Assembly: GCF_001983935.1 (NCBI RefSeq)
Contig: NZ_CP017641.1
Location: forward strand, 4,402,001 to 4,466,000
Source: Fuerstiella marisgermanici
Lineage (GTDB): Bacteria; Planctomycetota; Planctomycetia; Planctomycetales; Planctomycetaceae
Reading direction: 5' to 3'
DNA: 64,000 bases
Positions 40,962 through 49,576 of this stretch are shown here, piece by piece. The first letter of the stretch is position 1. Each line of letters opens with the position of its first letter. The translations under genes and the position numbers were made by a program. The notes below the pieces were generated by a model. That model saw only the letters and a program-made list of their open reading frames with translations. It was not told the DNA's origin and made no database searches.

Positions 40962-41354
40962 ATGAATCCGCACAATACGTATAAAAACGCCAAAGCCATC
41001 TCGTGGACTCGAATCGACATGCTGTTGTTGATTTACGAGAACGCGATCGAAGCACTGGACAAGGGAATTGAAATTCTGGAGTCCGGGGACTTGTCGGAAC
41101 TGCTGTTCCAGCGCATCGACGTTCAGCGAAAGGTCCTGCTAATTGCCGAGGGGCTGTCGGTTGACGAAGATCCCACTGCCGCGCACATCATGAACATCTG
41201 CGTGTTCATCCTTGATCAGATTAGTACGGAATCGCTGGAAAACTGGAAAAGCAGCCTGAAACTGATCGAAACGCTGCACGAAGGCTTCGCAGCAATCGCC
41301 GAAGAAGCTCGCGAGCTGGAACGTAAGGGACAAATCCCTCAGCTGCAGATCTGA
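40962..41354 (+). CDS. fliS: Flagellar export chaperone FliS
   Basis: 130 aa, all-helical. Pattern YKNAKAISWTRIDMLLLIYENAIEALDKGIE matches (in pieces) the FliS start 'Y-...-LLLMLYDgai'. FliS binds the flagellin C-terminus in the cytoplasm and stops early polymerisation. Third gene of fliC-fliD-fliS in the conserved order, with hairpin at 41365 following. Confidence 0.9.
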   Translation: MNPHNTYKNAKAISWTRIDMLLLIYENAIEALDKGIEILESGDLSELLFQRIDVQRKVLLIAEGLSVDEDPTAAHIMNICVFILDQISTESLENWKSSLKLIETLHEGFAAIAEEARELERKGQIPQLQI

Positions 41355-41364
41355 AAAAAATCTT

Positions 41365-41385
41365 CGATAACCTGGCGGGTTATCG
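41365..41385 (+). terminator. Short hairpin after fliS
   Basis: CGATAACC (41365-41372) and GGTTATCG (41378-41385), perfect 8-bp stem, 5-nt loop, 10 nt after the fliS stop. No T-run follows on the plus strand. Confidence 0.35.
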
Positions 41386-41408
41386 GTCCCGACGGCGACT
41401 ATAAGGTT

Positions 41409-41437
41409 TTGAATTCATCAAACCCCGCCCATATAGT
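41409..41437 (+). promoter_or_regulatory. Sigma-70-like promoter
   Basis: TTGAAT (41409-41414), 17-nt spacer, TATAGT (41432-41437). Four and five of six consensus bases at ideal spacing. Would start transcription near 41444, about 380 nt before spoVG. Confidence 0.4.
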
Positions 41438-41737
41438 CCGGCCTGCCGTTCGCAGAACCAGTGTTCACGCGTACATTCAGACTGGAGACCTTCCAAAAAA
41501 TCCCACAATGGATGGGAATTCCCGCCACCGATCGTACAAAACTGCTAAACCACACGTTATCTGCGTGATCCTGGATACACAACACGACCGTTCGGAACTT
41601 GTCCGAAGTAGTCATTGAAGACGTTCACCGCGAATTCTTCGCAGACAATTTGTGCGAATGGAATGTGGCCTTTACAGGTCCCGTGCCCAATTCGGCAGAT
41701 TACCAGCACTAGTATCCTTCGTCGCAGAACCGTGAAT

Positions 41738-41774
41738 AATCGCTGGCAGGTAGAGGCCAGGAGCCAGCGATTTT
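41738..41774 (+). terminator. Intrinsic terminator/attenuator upstream of spoVG
   Basis: AATCGCTGGC (41738-41747) is the exact reverse complement of GCCAGCGATT (41763-41772), 15-nt loop, and the stem ends in TTTT (41771-41774). It sits about 53 nt before the spoVG start, so it either ends a separate RNA or attenuates spoVG. Confidence 0.55.
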
Positions 41775-41826
41775 CGTCGGTCAAGCGTTTTAGATATGGG
41801 GCCAAATATCTGAAGGATTCCGCGCA

Positions 41827-42258
41827 GTGGAAGTCACTGAAGTAAGAATCAAACTGATGGGCAATGAAGACGATCGTCTTCAAGCATTTTGCTCAATCAC
41901 TTTTGACGGCGAGTTTGTTGTCCGCGACCTGAAGATCATCGATGGTCAGCGCGGGCCGTTTATTGCAATGCCCAGCCGAAAGCTCACCACAAAGTGTGTG
42001 GGATGCACCGCCAAAAACGAAGTTCGAGCTCGTTTTTGCAACGGATGCGGTCGGCGGCTTCCTGAAGATCGGTCGAACTCAGACGGTCGCTCGCGGCTGT
42101 TTGCCGACATTGCTCACCCAATCAACGGGGCCTGTCGGCAAAAGATCGAGACGGCTGTCCTGAAGGCTCTTGCAGAAGAGCGTATTCGAGCCAGCCAGCC
42201 GGACTACGTTTGCACCTATGATGATTTCGACGAAGTCTGCACCAACCGCTCCGGCTGA
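41827..42258 (+). CDS. spoVG: SpoVG-family protein with inserted zinc ribbon
   Basis: 143 aa versus about 85-97 for usual SpoVG. SpoVG is a small site-specific nucleic-acid-binding regulator. The protein starts with the family sequence VTEVRIKLMG, continues ASITFDGEFVVRDLKIIDG-like strands and AMPSRK, is then broken by a ribbon CVGC...CNGCGRRLPED (about 58-78), and resumes with FADIAHPIN and a C-terminal helix. The ribbon is thus inside the conserved fold between AMPSRK and DIAHPIN. GTG start at 41827. Alone after a 472-nt regulatory gap; moaE follows. Confidence 0.85.
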   Translation: MEVTEVRIKLMGNEDDRLQAFCSITFDGEFVVRDLKIIDGQRGPFIAMPSRKLTTKCVGCTAKNEVRARFCNGCGRRLPEDRSNSDGRSRLFADIAHPINGACRQKIETAVLKALAEERIRASQPDYVCTYDDFDEVCTNRSG

Positions 42259-42327
42259 ATGTGTTGGTTTTAGCGCAAATCCGCCAATCGCGAGTGCAAG
42301 GCAGGCTAAGTGCGCTAAAATGCACGG

Positions 42328-42786
42328 ATGATCGAACTCACGACACAGCCTATCGACTTCACGCTTGTCACAGATTCCGTTCGCACGCACGTGGCCGGAG
42401 CGGTCGTGCTGTTCATGGGGACCGTGCGAGAATTCACAGGCGACGCTCAGACCTCTTCGCTGGAATACGAAGCCTATCCCAGCATGGCCCTGCAGGCGAT
42501 GCAGCAGTTGGAAACTGAGGCATGCGAAAAATGGCCTCTGCACAAAGTCAGCATGGTCCACCGCACGGGACATCTCGACCTGGGCGAAATTGCCGTGGCC
42601 GTGGCCGTAAGTGCCGGGCATCGCAAAGAAGCGTTTGAAGCCGGGCAGTGGCTCATCGACGCTTTAAAAGAACGAGTTCCGATCTGGAAGAAAGAACGAT
42701 ACGCCAACGGATCGACCGAATGGGTCCACCCGGACGAAACCAACGCCGGCAAACGCGTTGGCACGCCTCAGGGAGGTGCCTCGTGA
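42328..42786 (+). CDS. moaE: Molybdopterin synthase catalytic subunit
   Basis: 152 aa. Converts cyclic pyranopterin monophosphate to molybdopterin together with MoaD. Conserved FMGTVREFT, EYEAYPSMA, VHRTGHLDLGE and the C-terminal KERVPIWKKE catalytic segment with its lysines. Ends in a TGA that overlaps the moaA GTG (GTGA), with GGAGG just ahead of it. No moaD gene is visible nearby. Confidence 0.95.
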   Translation: MIELTTQPIDFTLVTDSVRTHVAGAVVLFMGTVREFTGDAQTSSLEYEAYPSMALQAMQQLETEACEKWPLHKVSMVHRTGHLDLGEIAVAVAVSAGHRKEAFEAGQWLIDALKERVPIWKKERYANGSTEWVHPDETNAGKRVGTPQGGAS

Positions 42787-43820
42787 ACACGATCTCTTCT
42801 GACCACAATCACGACGGTGGCGGCTCACCACTTCAACTGCTGGATTCGTTTGGTCGAGTTCACAACAATCTGCGGATTAGCGTCACCGACCGCTGCAACA
42901 TTCGCTGTTTCTATTGCATGCCGGCGGACAACGTCGAATTCATGCCGAAGGAAGAACTGCTTTCGTTTGAGGAAATCGAACGAGTCGTTCGCATTGGGAC
43001 GACTCTGGGCATCGATCGAGTTCGCCTGACCGGCGGGGAACCACTTGTCCGCCGCGATTTGCCGAAGCTTGTTGAAAAGCTGAGTGCCGTCCCCGGGATC
43101 GTTGACATCGGCATCACCACCAACGGTGTGCTGCTGAGTGAACAAGCGTCAGCTTTGCGCGACGCCGGGTTGCAGCGTTTGAATATCAGCCTGGACGCAC
43201 TCGATCCGGAAGTATTCAAAAAGGTGACTCGGCGAGACAGCTATGACAAGGTGATCGAAGGCATCGCAGCCGCGCGAGCTGCCGGGTTTAGCCCGATCAA
43301 ATTAAATGCAGTGTCGGTGAAAGGCATGACGGAAGATCAGATCATTCCGTTTGCTGAGTTGGCTCGCGAAACCGACACAGAAGTTCGTTTTATCGAATTC
43401 ATGCCGCTGGACGCAGACAGCCAATGGCAACGCGACAAAGTGCTGTTTGCCGCCGACATTGTAGCGATCCTCGAAAACCGCTTTGGACCGCTCACACCCG
43501 TCCCGGCGAGGAACCCAAACGCTCCGGCGAACGATTTCCAGTTCGCGGACGGTCGCGGGCGCATCGGACTGATCGCGTCTGTCAGCCAGCCATTCTGCAG
43601 CAGTTGCAACCGTTTTCGATTGACGGCCGAAGGCAAGCTGCGAAATTGTCTGTTCAGCCATGAAGAAACCGACGTTCGAGGTTTCTTACGAGGCGAAGGC
43701 ACGGACGAACAAATTGCCGAAGCCATGCTAAGTTGCATCGCGTCAAAGCGGGAGGGCCACGAAATCAACACGGCACGCTTTATCCAACCGGACCGCCCGA
43801 TGTATTCCATCGGCGGCTGA
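42783..43820 (+). CDS. moaA: GTP 3',8-cyclase
   Basis: Radical-SAM enzyme for the first step of molybdenum cofactor synthesis, 345 aa. N-terminal cluster C38-x3-C42-x2-C45 (TDRCNIRCFYC), GGEPLVR SAM site, C-terminal cluster CSSCNRFRLTAEGKLRNC, and the C-terminal GG tail needed for activity. GTG start at 42783 is set by GGAGG (42774-42778) and by overlap with moaE; longer frames upstream lie inside moaE. Forms a two-gene operon with moaE. Confidence 0.96.
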   Translation: MNTISSDHNHDGGGSPLQLLDSFGRVHNNLRISVTDRCNIRCFYCMPADNVEFMPKEELLSFEEIERVVRIGTTLGIDRVRLTGGEPLVRRDLPKLVEKLSAVPGIVDIGITTNGVLLSEQASALRDAGLQRLNISLDALDPEVFKKVTRRDSYDKVIEGIAAARAAGFSPIKLNAVSVKGMTEDQIIPFAELARETDTEVRFIEFMPLDADSQWQRDKVLFAADIVAILENRFGPLTPVPARNPNAPANDFQFADGRGRIGLIASVSQPFCSSCNRFRLTAEGKLRNCLFSHEETDVRGFLRGEGTDEQIAEAMLSCIASKREGHEINTARFIQPDRPMYSIGG

Positions 43821-43956
43821 AGCGCCGTTGGCCGCCGTCGCGACCATGACGACAGCTACACCCGGTGGCTCAAGAAATATCTACCACACGGACACTGAAT
43901 CAGAACCATTCATTCTTTCATCGCAGGGTGGAGATAGCAGACCGATTGGATATCTT

Positions 43957-43962
43957 TATAAT
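43957..43962 (+). promoter_or_regulatory. Possible -10 element
   Basis: Perfect TATAAT 58 nt before the YHS-like lipoprotein gene. No good -35 at 17 nt, so weak support. Confidence 0.25.
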
Positions 43963-44020
43963 CCTGCTTGACCATCGAACTGCATAAACTGCGGTTCTCC
44001 GCCACGTTTGGGAAAACACC

Positions 44021-44464
44021 ATGAAAACTCTTATCGTAATGCTGGCCGCGGGACTGTCATCCGCTCTGCTGGTCGGTTGCACTGACGAAACCACGTCGTC
44101 CGCTGGGGCTGGCGAAGCCGCGAATACTTACTGTCCTATCATGGGCAGCAAAATCGACGGCGAAACTTCAACGGAATGGAACGGCAAGAAGATTGGGTTC
44201 TGCTGCCCTCCTTGTGTCGATGAGTGGGCCGAAATGACGGAAGAAGAACGTCAGGCCGCTCTGGATAAAGCCGCCGAAGACGCGGGCGTTGGCCATGAAC
44301 ACGGCGATCAGGATCACGGCGACCACGGACATGCCGAACATGGGGACCACGATCACGGTGAACAGGAACATGCCGGTGGTGACCACGACGAGCGCGGTGA
44401 CGATGATAAGCAGGACGCGTCGCCCGAAGCTGCCGCACCAGAAGCTGCAGCCAAACCTGAATAG
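44021..44464 (+). CDS. YHS-like lipoprotein with His/Asp-rich tail
   Basis: 147 aa. Lipobox LLVG-C, lipidated Cys20; then a small Cys-rich domain (YCPIMGSKID, FCCPPCVDEW) of the YHS/TRASH type that binds metal, then about 45 residues packed with His, Asp, Glu and Gly (GHEHGDQDHGDHGH) ending in an Ala/Glu tail. The His-rich tail can chelate divalent metals such as Zn, Ni or Cu. Predicted periplasmic metal-binding lipoprotein; which metal is not clear. Monocistronic. Confidence 0.78.
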   Translation: MKTLIVMLAAGLSSALLVGCTDETTSSAGAGEAANTYCPIMGSKIDGETSTEWNGKKIGFCCPPCVDEWAEMTEEERQAALDKAAEDAGVGHEHGDQDHGDHGHAEHGDHDHGEQEHAGGDHDERGDDDKQDASPEAAAPEAAAKPE

Positions 44465-44601
44465 AGTCCCTCGCATGAAAAGTGGCCGTGGGTGATGAAG
44501 CCCGGAGTGTTCCAGGACGCCGGGCTTCATGCTGAATTCGGCAGGCCAATTTCGCGACATTCATAGTTCATTCGATGTCACCAAAGAGAATCAATTGAAA
44601 C

Positions 44602-45801
44602 ATGGAAACCACAAACGGATCGCTTAATCGTAAACTTCGTATGGCACTGGTCGGTGGCGGACAGGGCTCGTTTATCGGTCGCGTGCATGCCACGGCCGCT
44701 GTGCTGGACAATCGAGCGGCCTTAGTCGCCGGAGCACTGTCTTCCAATCCTGAACGAGCCAAAGCGTCTGCTCCTGCGTACGACATTGCAGAATCGCGGG
44801 CGTACACGTCGTATCAGGAAATGATCGACAAAGAAAAATCGCTGCCGGTAGATCAGCGGATCGACTTCGTTAGCGTCGCCACCCCGAATCACACTCATTT
44901 CGAAATCGCCAAAGCGGCTGCCGACGCCGGTTTCAACGTCATCTGCGACAAGCCAATGACGTTCGACTTCGCTCAAGCCGAAGAACTGGTCAAGTCCGTA
45001 GAAAAGAGCGGCGTGGTGTTCGCCGTGAGCCACAACTACACCGGCAATCCGCTGGTTCGCCAAGCGCGAGAAATGATTCAGGGCGGCGAACTCGGTGAGA
45101 TCCAGGCGATTCGTGCAAACTACATTCAGGGCTGGCTGCGGACGGCCATTGAAGCCGAAGACCAAAAGCAGGCAGCGTGGCGCACCGATCCGTCCAAGTC
45201 CGGGGCCGCTGGTGCTTTCGGCGATATCGGAACGCACGCCTACAACCTCGGACGCTATATCACCGGGTTGATTCCGGAAGAAATCAGTTGCAACTTGAAG
45301 ACGTTTGTCGAAGGCCGCAAGCTGGACGATTACGGACACGCCGTTATTCGATACAGCAACGGAGCTCTCGGCACGGTGACTGCGAGTCAGATTTCACACG
45401 GTCGTGAGAACGATGCGTTTATTGAAGTGGACGGTACCGAAGGTTCTCTGCAATGGCGGCAGGAAGAACCGAACGTCATGATCGTCCGCAAAAATGGTTC
45501 GCCCCATCAGATGTACACGCGAGACCCGAATGCTCCGTTCATGAATGAAATGGGCGCGGCTGCCTGTCGTCTGCCGGCAGGTCACCCGGAAGGTTTCTTT
45601 GAAGCATTTGCCAACGTGTACCGCTTCGCCTATGACGCCATGGTGGCTCGAGCAGCAGGCGAATCGTTCGAAACCAAAGACACGATCTACCCCAACGTCT
45701 ACGACGGCGCGGAAGGCATGTACTTCATCCAGCAATGCGTCGCCAGCAGCGCCGATAACGGAGCGTGGCTGCCAATGAAGTACGAAAACGCTCGGTCGTA
45801 G
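44602..45801 (+). CDS. Gfo/Idh/MocA family oxidoreductase
   Basis: NAD(P)-dependent sugar or cyclitol oxidoreductase, 399 aa. N-terminal Rossmann loop VGGGQGSFIG, the EKP-type motif CDKPMTFD (Cys in place of Glu) and the conserved GDIGTHAYNLG substrate-site segment with the family His. Cytosolic; no Tat or Sec signal, unlike many planctomycete relatives. Substrate not predictable. Single gene, ddl follows after 112 nt. Confidence 0.9.
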   Translation: METTNGSLNRKLRMALVGGGQGSFIGRVHATAAVLDNRAALVAGALSSNPERAKASAPAYDIAESRAYTSYQEMIDKEKSLPVDQRIDFVSVATPNHTHFEIAKAAADAGFNVICDKPMTFDFAQAEELVKSVEKSGVVFAVSHNYTGNPLVRQAREMIQGGELGEIQAIRANYIQGWLRTAIEAEDQKQAAWRTDPSKSGAAGAFGDIGTHAYNLGRYITGLIPEEISCNLKTFVEGRKLDDYGHAVIRYSNGALGTVTASQISHGRENDAFIEVDGTEGSLQWRQEEPNVMIVRKNGSPHQMYTRDPNAPFMNEMGAAACRLPAGHPEGFFEAFANVYRFAYDAMVARAAGESFETKDTIYPNVYDGAEGMYFIQQCVASSADNGAWLPMKYENARS

Positions 45802-45913
45802 TGCCGGACGCCCTGCAAGCCGACCAAAGCGATCGATCGGAAAGACGCTCGCTGGACGTTCCGACAAGATGTGCCCAAGGCACAAGTCAGTGACAGAGCT
45901 GGACTCGAACGCC

Positions 45914-46813
45914 ATGAAGATCCTCGTGCTGGCCGGCGGAACGTCCGCCGAACGCGAAGTCAGCCTGGACAGCGGCGCATGCGTCACGGCAGCGTTGCAG
46001 CAACGCGGCCACAACGTCGAACAGCTCGATCCGCGAGACGTGGACATAGCAGATCTGAGCGGCGATTGGGATATCGTCTTCCCGCTGGTTCACGGCACCG
46101 GCGGCGAAGACGGAGTGTTGCAAAACGACCTGAACAAGTCTGGTTTGCCCTACATCGGGAGTTCGCCGGAAGCCTCCGCACTGACCTTCGACAAAATTCG
46201 CACCAACGAACTGCTCAGGCAGCATGGGCTGGCGGTGCCGGAAAGCGTCGTCGTTCGAAGTGATCAGTCACTCGACGAAATCCGCGAGCTGATCCGCCCC
46301 TTGGGTGAGCACTTCGTCACGAAGCCGCCACGGCAGGGCTCCAGCGTGGGCATTACGATTGCGGATTCGATCGAGCAACTGCAGACAGCACTCAGCTTGG
46401 CATTTCAGTACGACAGCGAATGCCTTGTTGAACGTTTCATACCCGGTCGGGAAGTCACAGTGGCGCTAGTTGATGGCCAACCGCTGCCAGCCATCCGGAT
46501 TGTGCCCGCCGTTGCGTGGTACGACTACGAATCGAAGTATGCGGACGATAGAACTCAGTACCTTTTCGAAGACGAAGCCACATCACATTCACTTGGTGAA
46601 CTCGCGAAACAGGCGTGTGCGTTGTGCGGCGTCACCGGCATTGCACGAATCGACCTGCGAGTCGATGAGAACGAATCGCCGTGGCTGCTGGAAGTCAACA
46701 CAATCCCCGGCATGACGTCCCACAGCCTTGTCCCCAAGGCCGCTGCGAAGGCCGGTTTGTCACTGGGCGAACTCTGTGAAGCCGTGATTCGTGCGAAGAC
46801 CGGGTCGGCCTAA
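45914..46813 (+). CDS. ddl: D-alanine--D-alanine ligase
   Basis: ATP-grasp ligase making D-Ala-D-Ala for peptidoglycan, 299 aa. Start ATG at 45914 (MKILVLAGGTSAEREVSL); the conserved GGxSxEREVSL motif begins there. Other motifs: FPLVHGTGGEDG, YIGSSPEASALTFDK, TKPPRQGSSVGI, and the C-terminal ARIDLRV and LEVNTIPGMTSHSLVP. Supports the view that planctomycetes keep peptidoglycan synthesis. Convergent with the DUF1559 gene, 6 nt apart. Confidence 0.95.
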   Translation: MKILVLAGGTSAEREVSLDSGACVTAALQQRGHNVEQLDPRDVDIADLSGDWDIVFPLVHGTGGEDGVLQNDLNKSGLPYIGSSPEASALTFDKIRTNELLRQHGLAVPESVVVRSDQSLDEIRELIRPLGEHFVTKPPRQGSSVGITIADSIEQLQTALSLAFQYDSECLVERFIPGREVTVALVDGQPLPAIRIVPAVAWYDYESKYADDRTQYLFEDEATSHSLGELAKQACALCGVTGIARIDLRVDENESPWLLEVNTIPGMTSHSLVPKAAAKAGLSLGELCEAVIRAKTGSA

Positions 46814-46819
46814 CCGATA

Positions 46820-47974
46820 CTACTTCAAAGTCTTACCGTCACTGCGACTGCCAGTGTACTGATGCACCTTCACGTCAATCAGAAATGACACCATTCGCAC
46901 CGAGCCGTCGCAGAAAACGAACAGAGCACCGGCTGGGTGAGCACTCCCGAAGCGGCGGTACTGAGGCGACAGGCCGTCCGGTAAGGGCGGAGCCGTGGTC
47001 CAGCGAGCGATGTCCAGATCCACGCCGCTGTACATCGGCTGGTCGAAGCCGTCGTCAGATCCGTCGATGTAGGATTCAGAGGAAACGTTCTTTTCTCCGA
47101 TCAGATACGTGTTGGATGTGCCGTCGGTCACATCACGAGGGCGGACGGTACTCCGCAGATAGGAAACGCCGGTGGCTTTGGAAACATCGGTCCAGTCGTA
47201 CGCTCGATCATCGCCTTCGACCAGTGTTTCCGGGCCACCAGGTGTGTCTGTGATGTAGTCGCCTTCGTTGATCGCGTAGTGAGTTGTCGCAACCGGACCA
47301 GTCACGTCCGCGTTCTTGAACACCAGCGACGTATTCAGAGCCGTGGTGATCTGAGCTGGCCGAGTGGGGCACGTGAACAACGGCATCGGTGTGTGGCTGA
47401 GTTTGTTGAGAGCCGCTCGCTTTTGATTGTCCGGTAATCCGGCCCCGATTTGCTGAAGCGTCTGACCTTCGACGAAAGGTAGCAACTGATAGATCCAGCC
47501 GCCCGGTTGTTTGGGGCCAGTGCCGCGATCGGGGTCCGCCATCCACAGATAGCCCCAGCCATTGGACGGATAATAACGATGAGTCGCTTCGAAATTGTGA
47601 ACCGCGACGCCCAGTTGCCTGAGGTTATTTTGACATTGGGCGCGGCGCGCGGTTTCGCGGGCCATCTGAACGGCGGGCAGCAGTAGAGCGATCAGGATTC
47701 CGATAACCGCCAGCACCACCAGCAATTCGATAATGGTGAACCCGGATCTGGCAGCCTGTTTGTAGCGAAAGTCGCGTAGACTTTCGGCCGCTTGTTCTGC
47801 GCGCTGCCGAAATTCGAGGTGGGCCGTAGGCCGGAACGAGCCAACTGTGATTCTGCCGGAACTTCGGCCTCGTGTTTGGCAAAATACCGTCAACCTGATG
47901 TTATCACGCGAATAGCGGTTTTCGATGTTCCGGCAATGGCGACGGCCTTGTTTCGGGCTACGTCTACGTCTCAT
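46820..47974 (-). CDS. DUF1559 prepilin-like (type II secretion/pseudopilin-type) protein
   Basis: 384 aa. Prepilin peptidase site G78/F79 followed by [21 protein letters not shown], then [25 protein letters not shown], the hallmark of the DUF1559 family so expanded in planctomycetes. Odd: a 78-residue basic leader before the cleavage site, much longer than the usual 5-30. Start ATG at 47974 is supported by its ATGA overlap with the LolA-like gene stop. The C-terminal H-x-GDG-type ending ([12 protein letters not shown]) is typical. Last gene of a four-gene minus-strand cassette. Function of the family is unknown. Confidence 0.88.
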   Translation of the reverse strand: MRRRRSPKQGRRHCRNIENRYSRDNIRLTVFCQTRGRSSGRITVGSFRPTAHLEFRQRAEQAAESLRDFRYKQAARSGFTIIELLVVLAVIGILIALLLPAVQMARETARRAQCQNNLRQLGVAVHNFEATHRYYPSNGWGYLWMADPDRGTGPKQPGGWIYQLLPFVEGQTLQQIGAGLPDNQKRAALNKLSHTPMPLFTCPTRPAQITTALNTSLVFKNADVTGPVATTHYAINEGDYITDTPGGPETLVEGDDRAYDWTDVSKATGVSYLRSTVRPRDVTDGTSNTYLIGEKNVSSESYIDGSDDGFDQPMYSGVDLDIARWTTAPPLPDGLSPQYRRFGSAHPAGALFVFCDGSVRMVSFLIDVKVHQYTGSRSDGKTLK

Positions 47975-49113
47975 GAAACTCTCCGGCGACGGTACATGAT
48001 GAGGGCAGCGATTAGCAACACAACCACTGCGGCGATACTCATGAACAGCCACGCCCGGCTTGTGGCTCGTTCTTCCTGCCGCATGTGTTCGCCGACCGGC
48101 AGATTAGGCTTACCGGGCGCGGCCACCACGTATTTTCGGGCTTCCTTTGGCAGGTTGTCATCAGATACTCGGGTTCCTGGCGGCGGATCGATGTCAAAGT
48201 CGGCATCGGTTACAGCCGGATTCACTTCGAACTTGTCCACTTTTATGTTGTATACTGAAACTTTTTCGGTGGAGTCTTCAAAGCGTTGGATCTCCCATGC
48301 GGACGGCAGGGGACCATGTTCCGTTTCCTGCCAGTCAATTTTGGTCGTTACCCACAACTTGCCTTTCTGATTCAGACCGTAGCCGTGAACCTGACGAATG
48401 ATGCGCGGGTCGTCTGCGTCGACCCAGAATTCGTAAAACCGTTTTGACGGATCGGGAACACTACGAAGCACTAAGCATTTGTTTCCCTCTAGTTCGATCT
48501 CGCTTCGAAGACGGAACGATGACCGACGCAACTCCGGTTTCAGGTCCGCAGGATCGAAATTCAAAGTGGTATGAATGATACCACACGCATACAGGATCGG
48601 ATTGTGTTCCAGTCCAAAGACAATAGTTCGCGCACGACCTTTGTATATGTTTAGTTCAGTACCGATCGCTTCGACAGGAGCATTGGCCAGATTGGAAGCG
48701 TGGGGTTGGTATTTCTTTGCCTGCTGGCCGTTGAAGTACGACGTTTGGTCGGACGGAATGGAAACGAACTGTTCAGTCTCTGAATTCCAGAACTGCCTAA
48801 CCGTCTCCACGCGGCAACGCAGTCGACCATTGGCAAAATCCAGCAGGACGTCCGAGAGGATCGGTGTGGTACTGTCTTTCTGCGGCAGGGGTACAATTGG
48901 AGCCTTCGACCTCATTCCTTCGGGTAATTGCACATACCCTCGCGGTTCGGACTTTGTTCCCGAGATCTGAAAACTGATCGATTCAAACTGATCCTGCCGG
49001 CCGCGCCAAGCTTCGACAACTTCCGGTGCAGATTGCCCCAGACACAGGCTCCCCGTCGCAACGAAATGGACGACGAAGCATAGCGTGGACGTGGCGATGG
49101 TGCGTTCAGTCAT
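47971..49113 (-). CDS. LolA/outer-membrane-lipoprotein-sorting-like protein with C-terminal anchor
   Basis: 380 aa. Signal peptide ([23 protein letters not shown]), large beta-rich domain ([87 protein letters not shown]) of the type found in LolA-like periplasmic proteins, and a C-terminal helix plus Arg tail ([20 protein letters not shown]). So it is anchored by its C-terminus with the domain outside the cytoplasm. Start M at 49113 gives a proper signal peptide; two earlier starts are possible. Third gene of the cassette. Confidence 0.78.
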   Translation of the reverse strand: MTERTIATSTLCFVVHFVATGSLCLGQSAPEVVEAWRGRQDQFESISFQISGTKSEPRGYVQLPEGMRSKAPIVPLPQKDSTTPILSDVLLDFANGRLRCRVETVRQFWNSETEQFVSIPSDQTSYFNGQQAKKYQPHASNLANAPVEAIGTELNIYKGRARTIVFGLEHNPILYACGIIHTTLNFDPADLKPELRRSSFRLRSEIELEGNKCLVLRSVPDPSKRFYEFWVDADDPRIIRQVHGYGLNQKGKLWVTTKIDWQETEHGPLPSAWEIQRFEDSTEKVSVYNIKVDKFEVNPAVTDADFDIDPPPGTRVSDDNLPKEARKYVVAAPGKPNLPVGEHMRQEERATSRAWLFMSIAAVVVLLIAALIMYRRRRVS

Positions 49114-49133
49114 TATCACGAAAATCATCCAAT

Positions 49134-49478
49134 CTACGGATTGAAACACTCCCAAAGAGAAACAGTACCATTTAGAGTACATCCTTGATTAACGCCATTA
49201 CCCGTCGACTCGTGAGGCACATTGTCGATGCTAACGCAAAGCGGGGAGCAGTCGCCATTTGGGCAGATGTCGTAGTCATTGGTTATGAGCGGCACTTTCG
49301 TCCAGGTTCCATGATCGGTAACGACCCGTCCTTCGTCGCCTTGCGGATCAGACCAGATAGCGCATCGCTCAGCGGGATTTTTGACAGCCCAGTGGACGGA
49401 TTCTGTACAGCCGAGCTCACATGCTGCCTGCAGTGTTGGGATTACACTCCAGAGGACTCCAGTCAACAATCCTGCCAA
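49134..49478 (-). CDS. Small secreted Cys-rich protein, possibly frameshifted at its 5' end
   Basis: Mature part about 95 aa with eight Cys (CELGC, RCAIWS, CPNGDCSPLC, GCTLNG, WECF). The signal sequence in this frame begins with a TTG (AGLLTGVLWSVIPTLQAA) and lacks a basic n-region. One frame away a good Shine-Dalgarno (GAGAGGAG) precedes ATG at 49506, whose frame stops after two codons (ATG ACA TAG). Skipping one T there would give MTRSFSKPALAGLL..., a classic signal peptide running straight into the Cys-rich part. So the gene is either read by a +1 shift, decayed, or affected by a base error. Not a recognised family. Confidence 0.55.
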   Translation of the reverse strand: MAGLLTGVLWSVIPTLQAACELGCTESVHWAVKNPAERCAIWSDPQGDEGRVVTDHGTWTKVPLITNDYDICPNGDCSPLCVSIDNVPHESTGNGVNQGCTLNGTVSLWECFNP

Positions 49479-49517
49479 CGCGGGTTTTGAAAACGATCTA
49501 TGTCATCTACTCCTCTC

Positions 49518-49576
49518 AAAAAAATGTGACCGGAAAATCATGCGACGCAAACCATTTGAGTCACTGTCCGGTCACA
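49518..49576 (-). terminator. Intrinsic terminator between DUF1573 gene and Cys-rich gene
   Basis: On the minus strand TGTGACCGGA (49576-49567) pairs perfectly with TCCGGTCACA (49534-49525), 32-nt loop, followed at once by seven U (49524-49518). The 5' arm includes the DUF1573 stop codon. The next bases are the Shine-Dalgarno of the Cys-rich gene, so it may act as an attenuator. Confidence 0.75.

Larger units (their letters stand above)
41355..41826. other. 472-nt gap between fliS and spoVG with promoter and terminator signals
   Basis: No supported protein gene. Holds a hairpin (41365-41385), a sigma-70-like promoter (41409-41437) and a strong terminator (41738-41774). A short plus frame from about 41597 (TTG, NLSEVVIEDVHREFFAD, 37 codons, stop near 41708) looks protein-like but is unproven. 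Confidence 0.5.

Noticed and set aside
41557-41883. Minus frame overlapping the spoVG 5' end
   Set aside because: Would run antisense through the spoVG start; no homology recognised.
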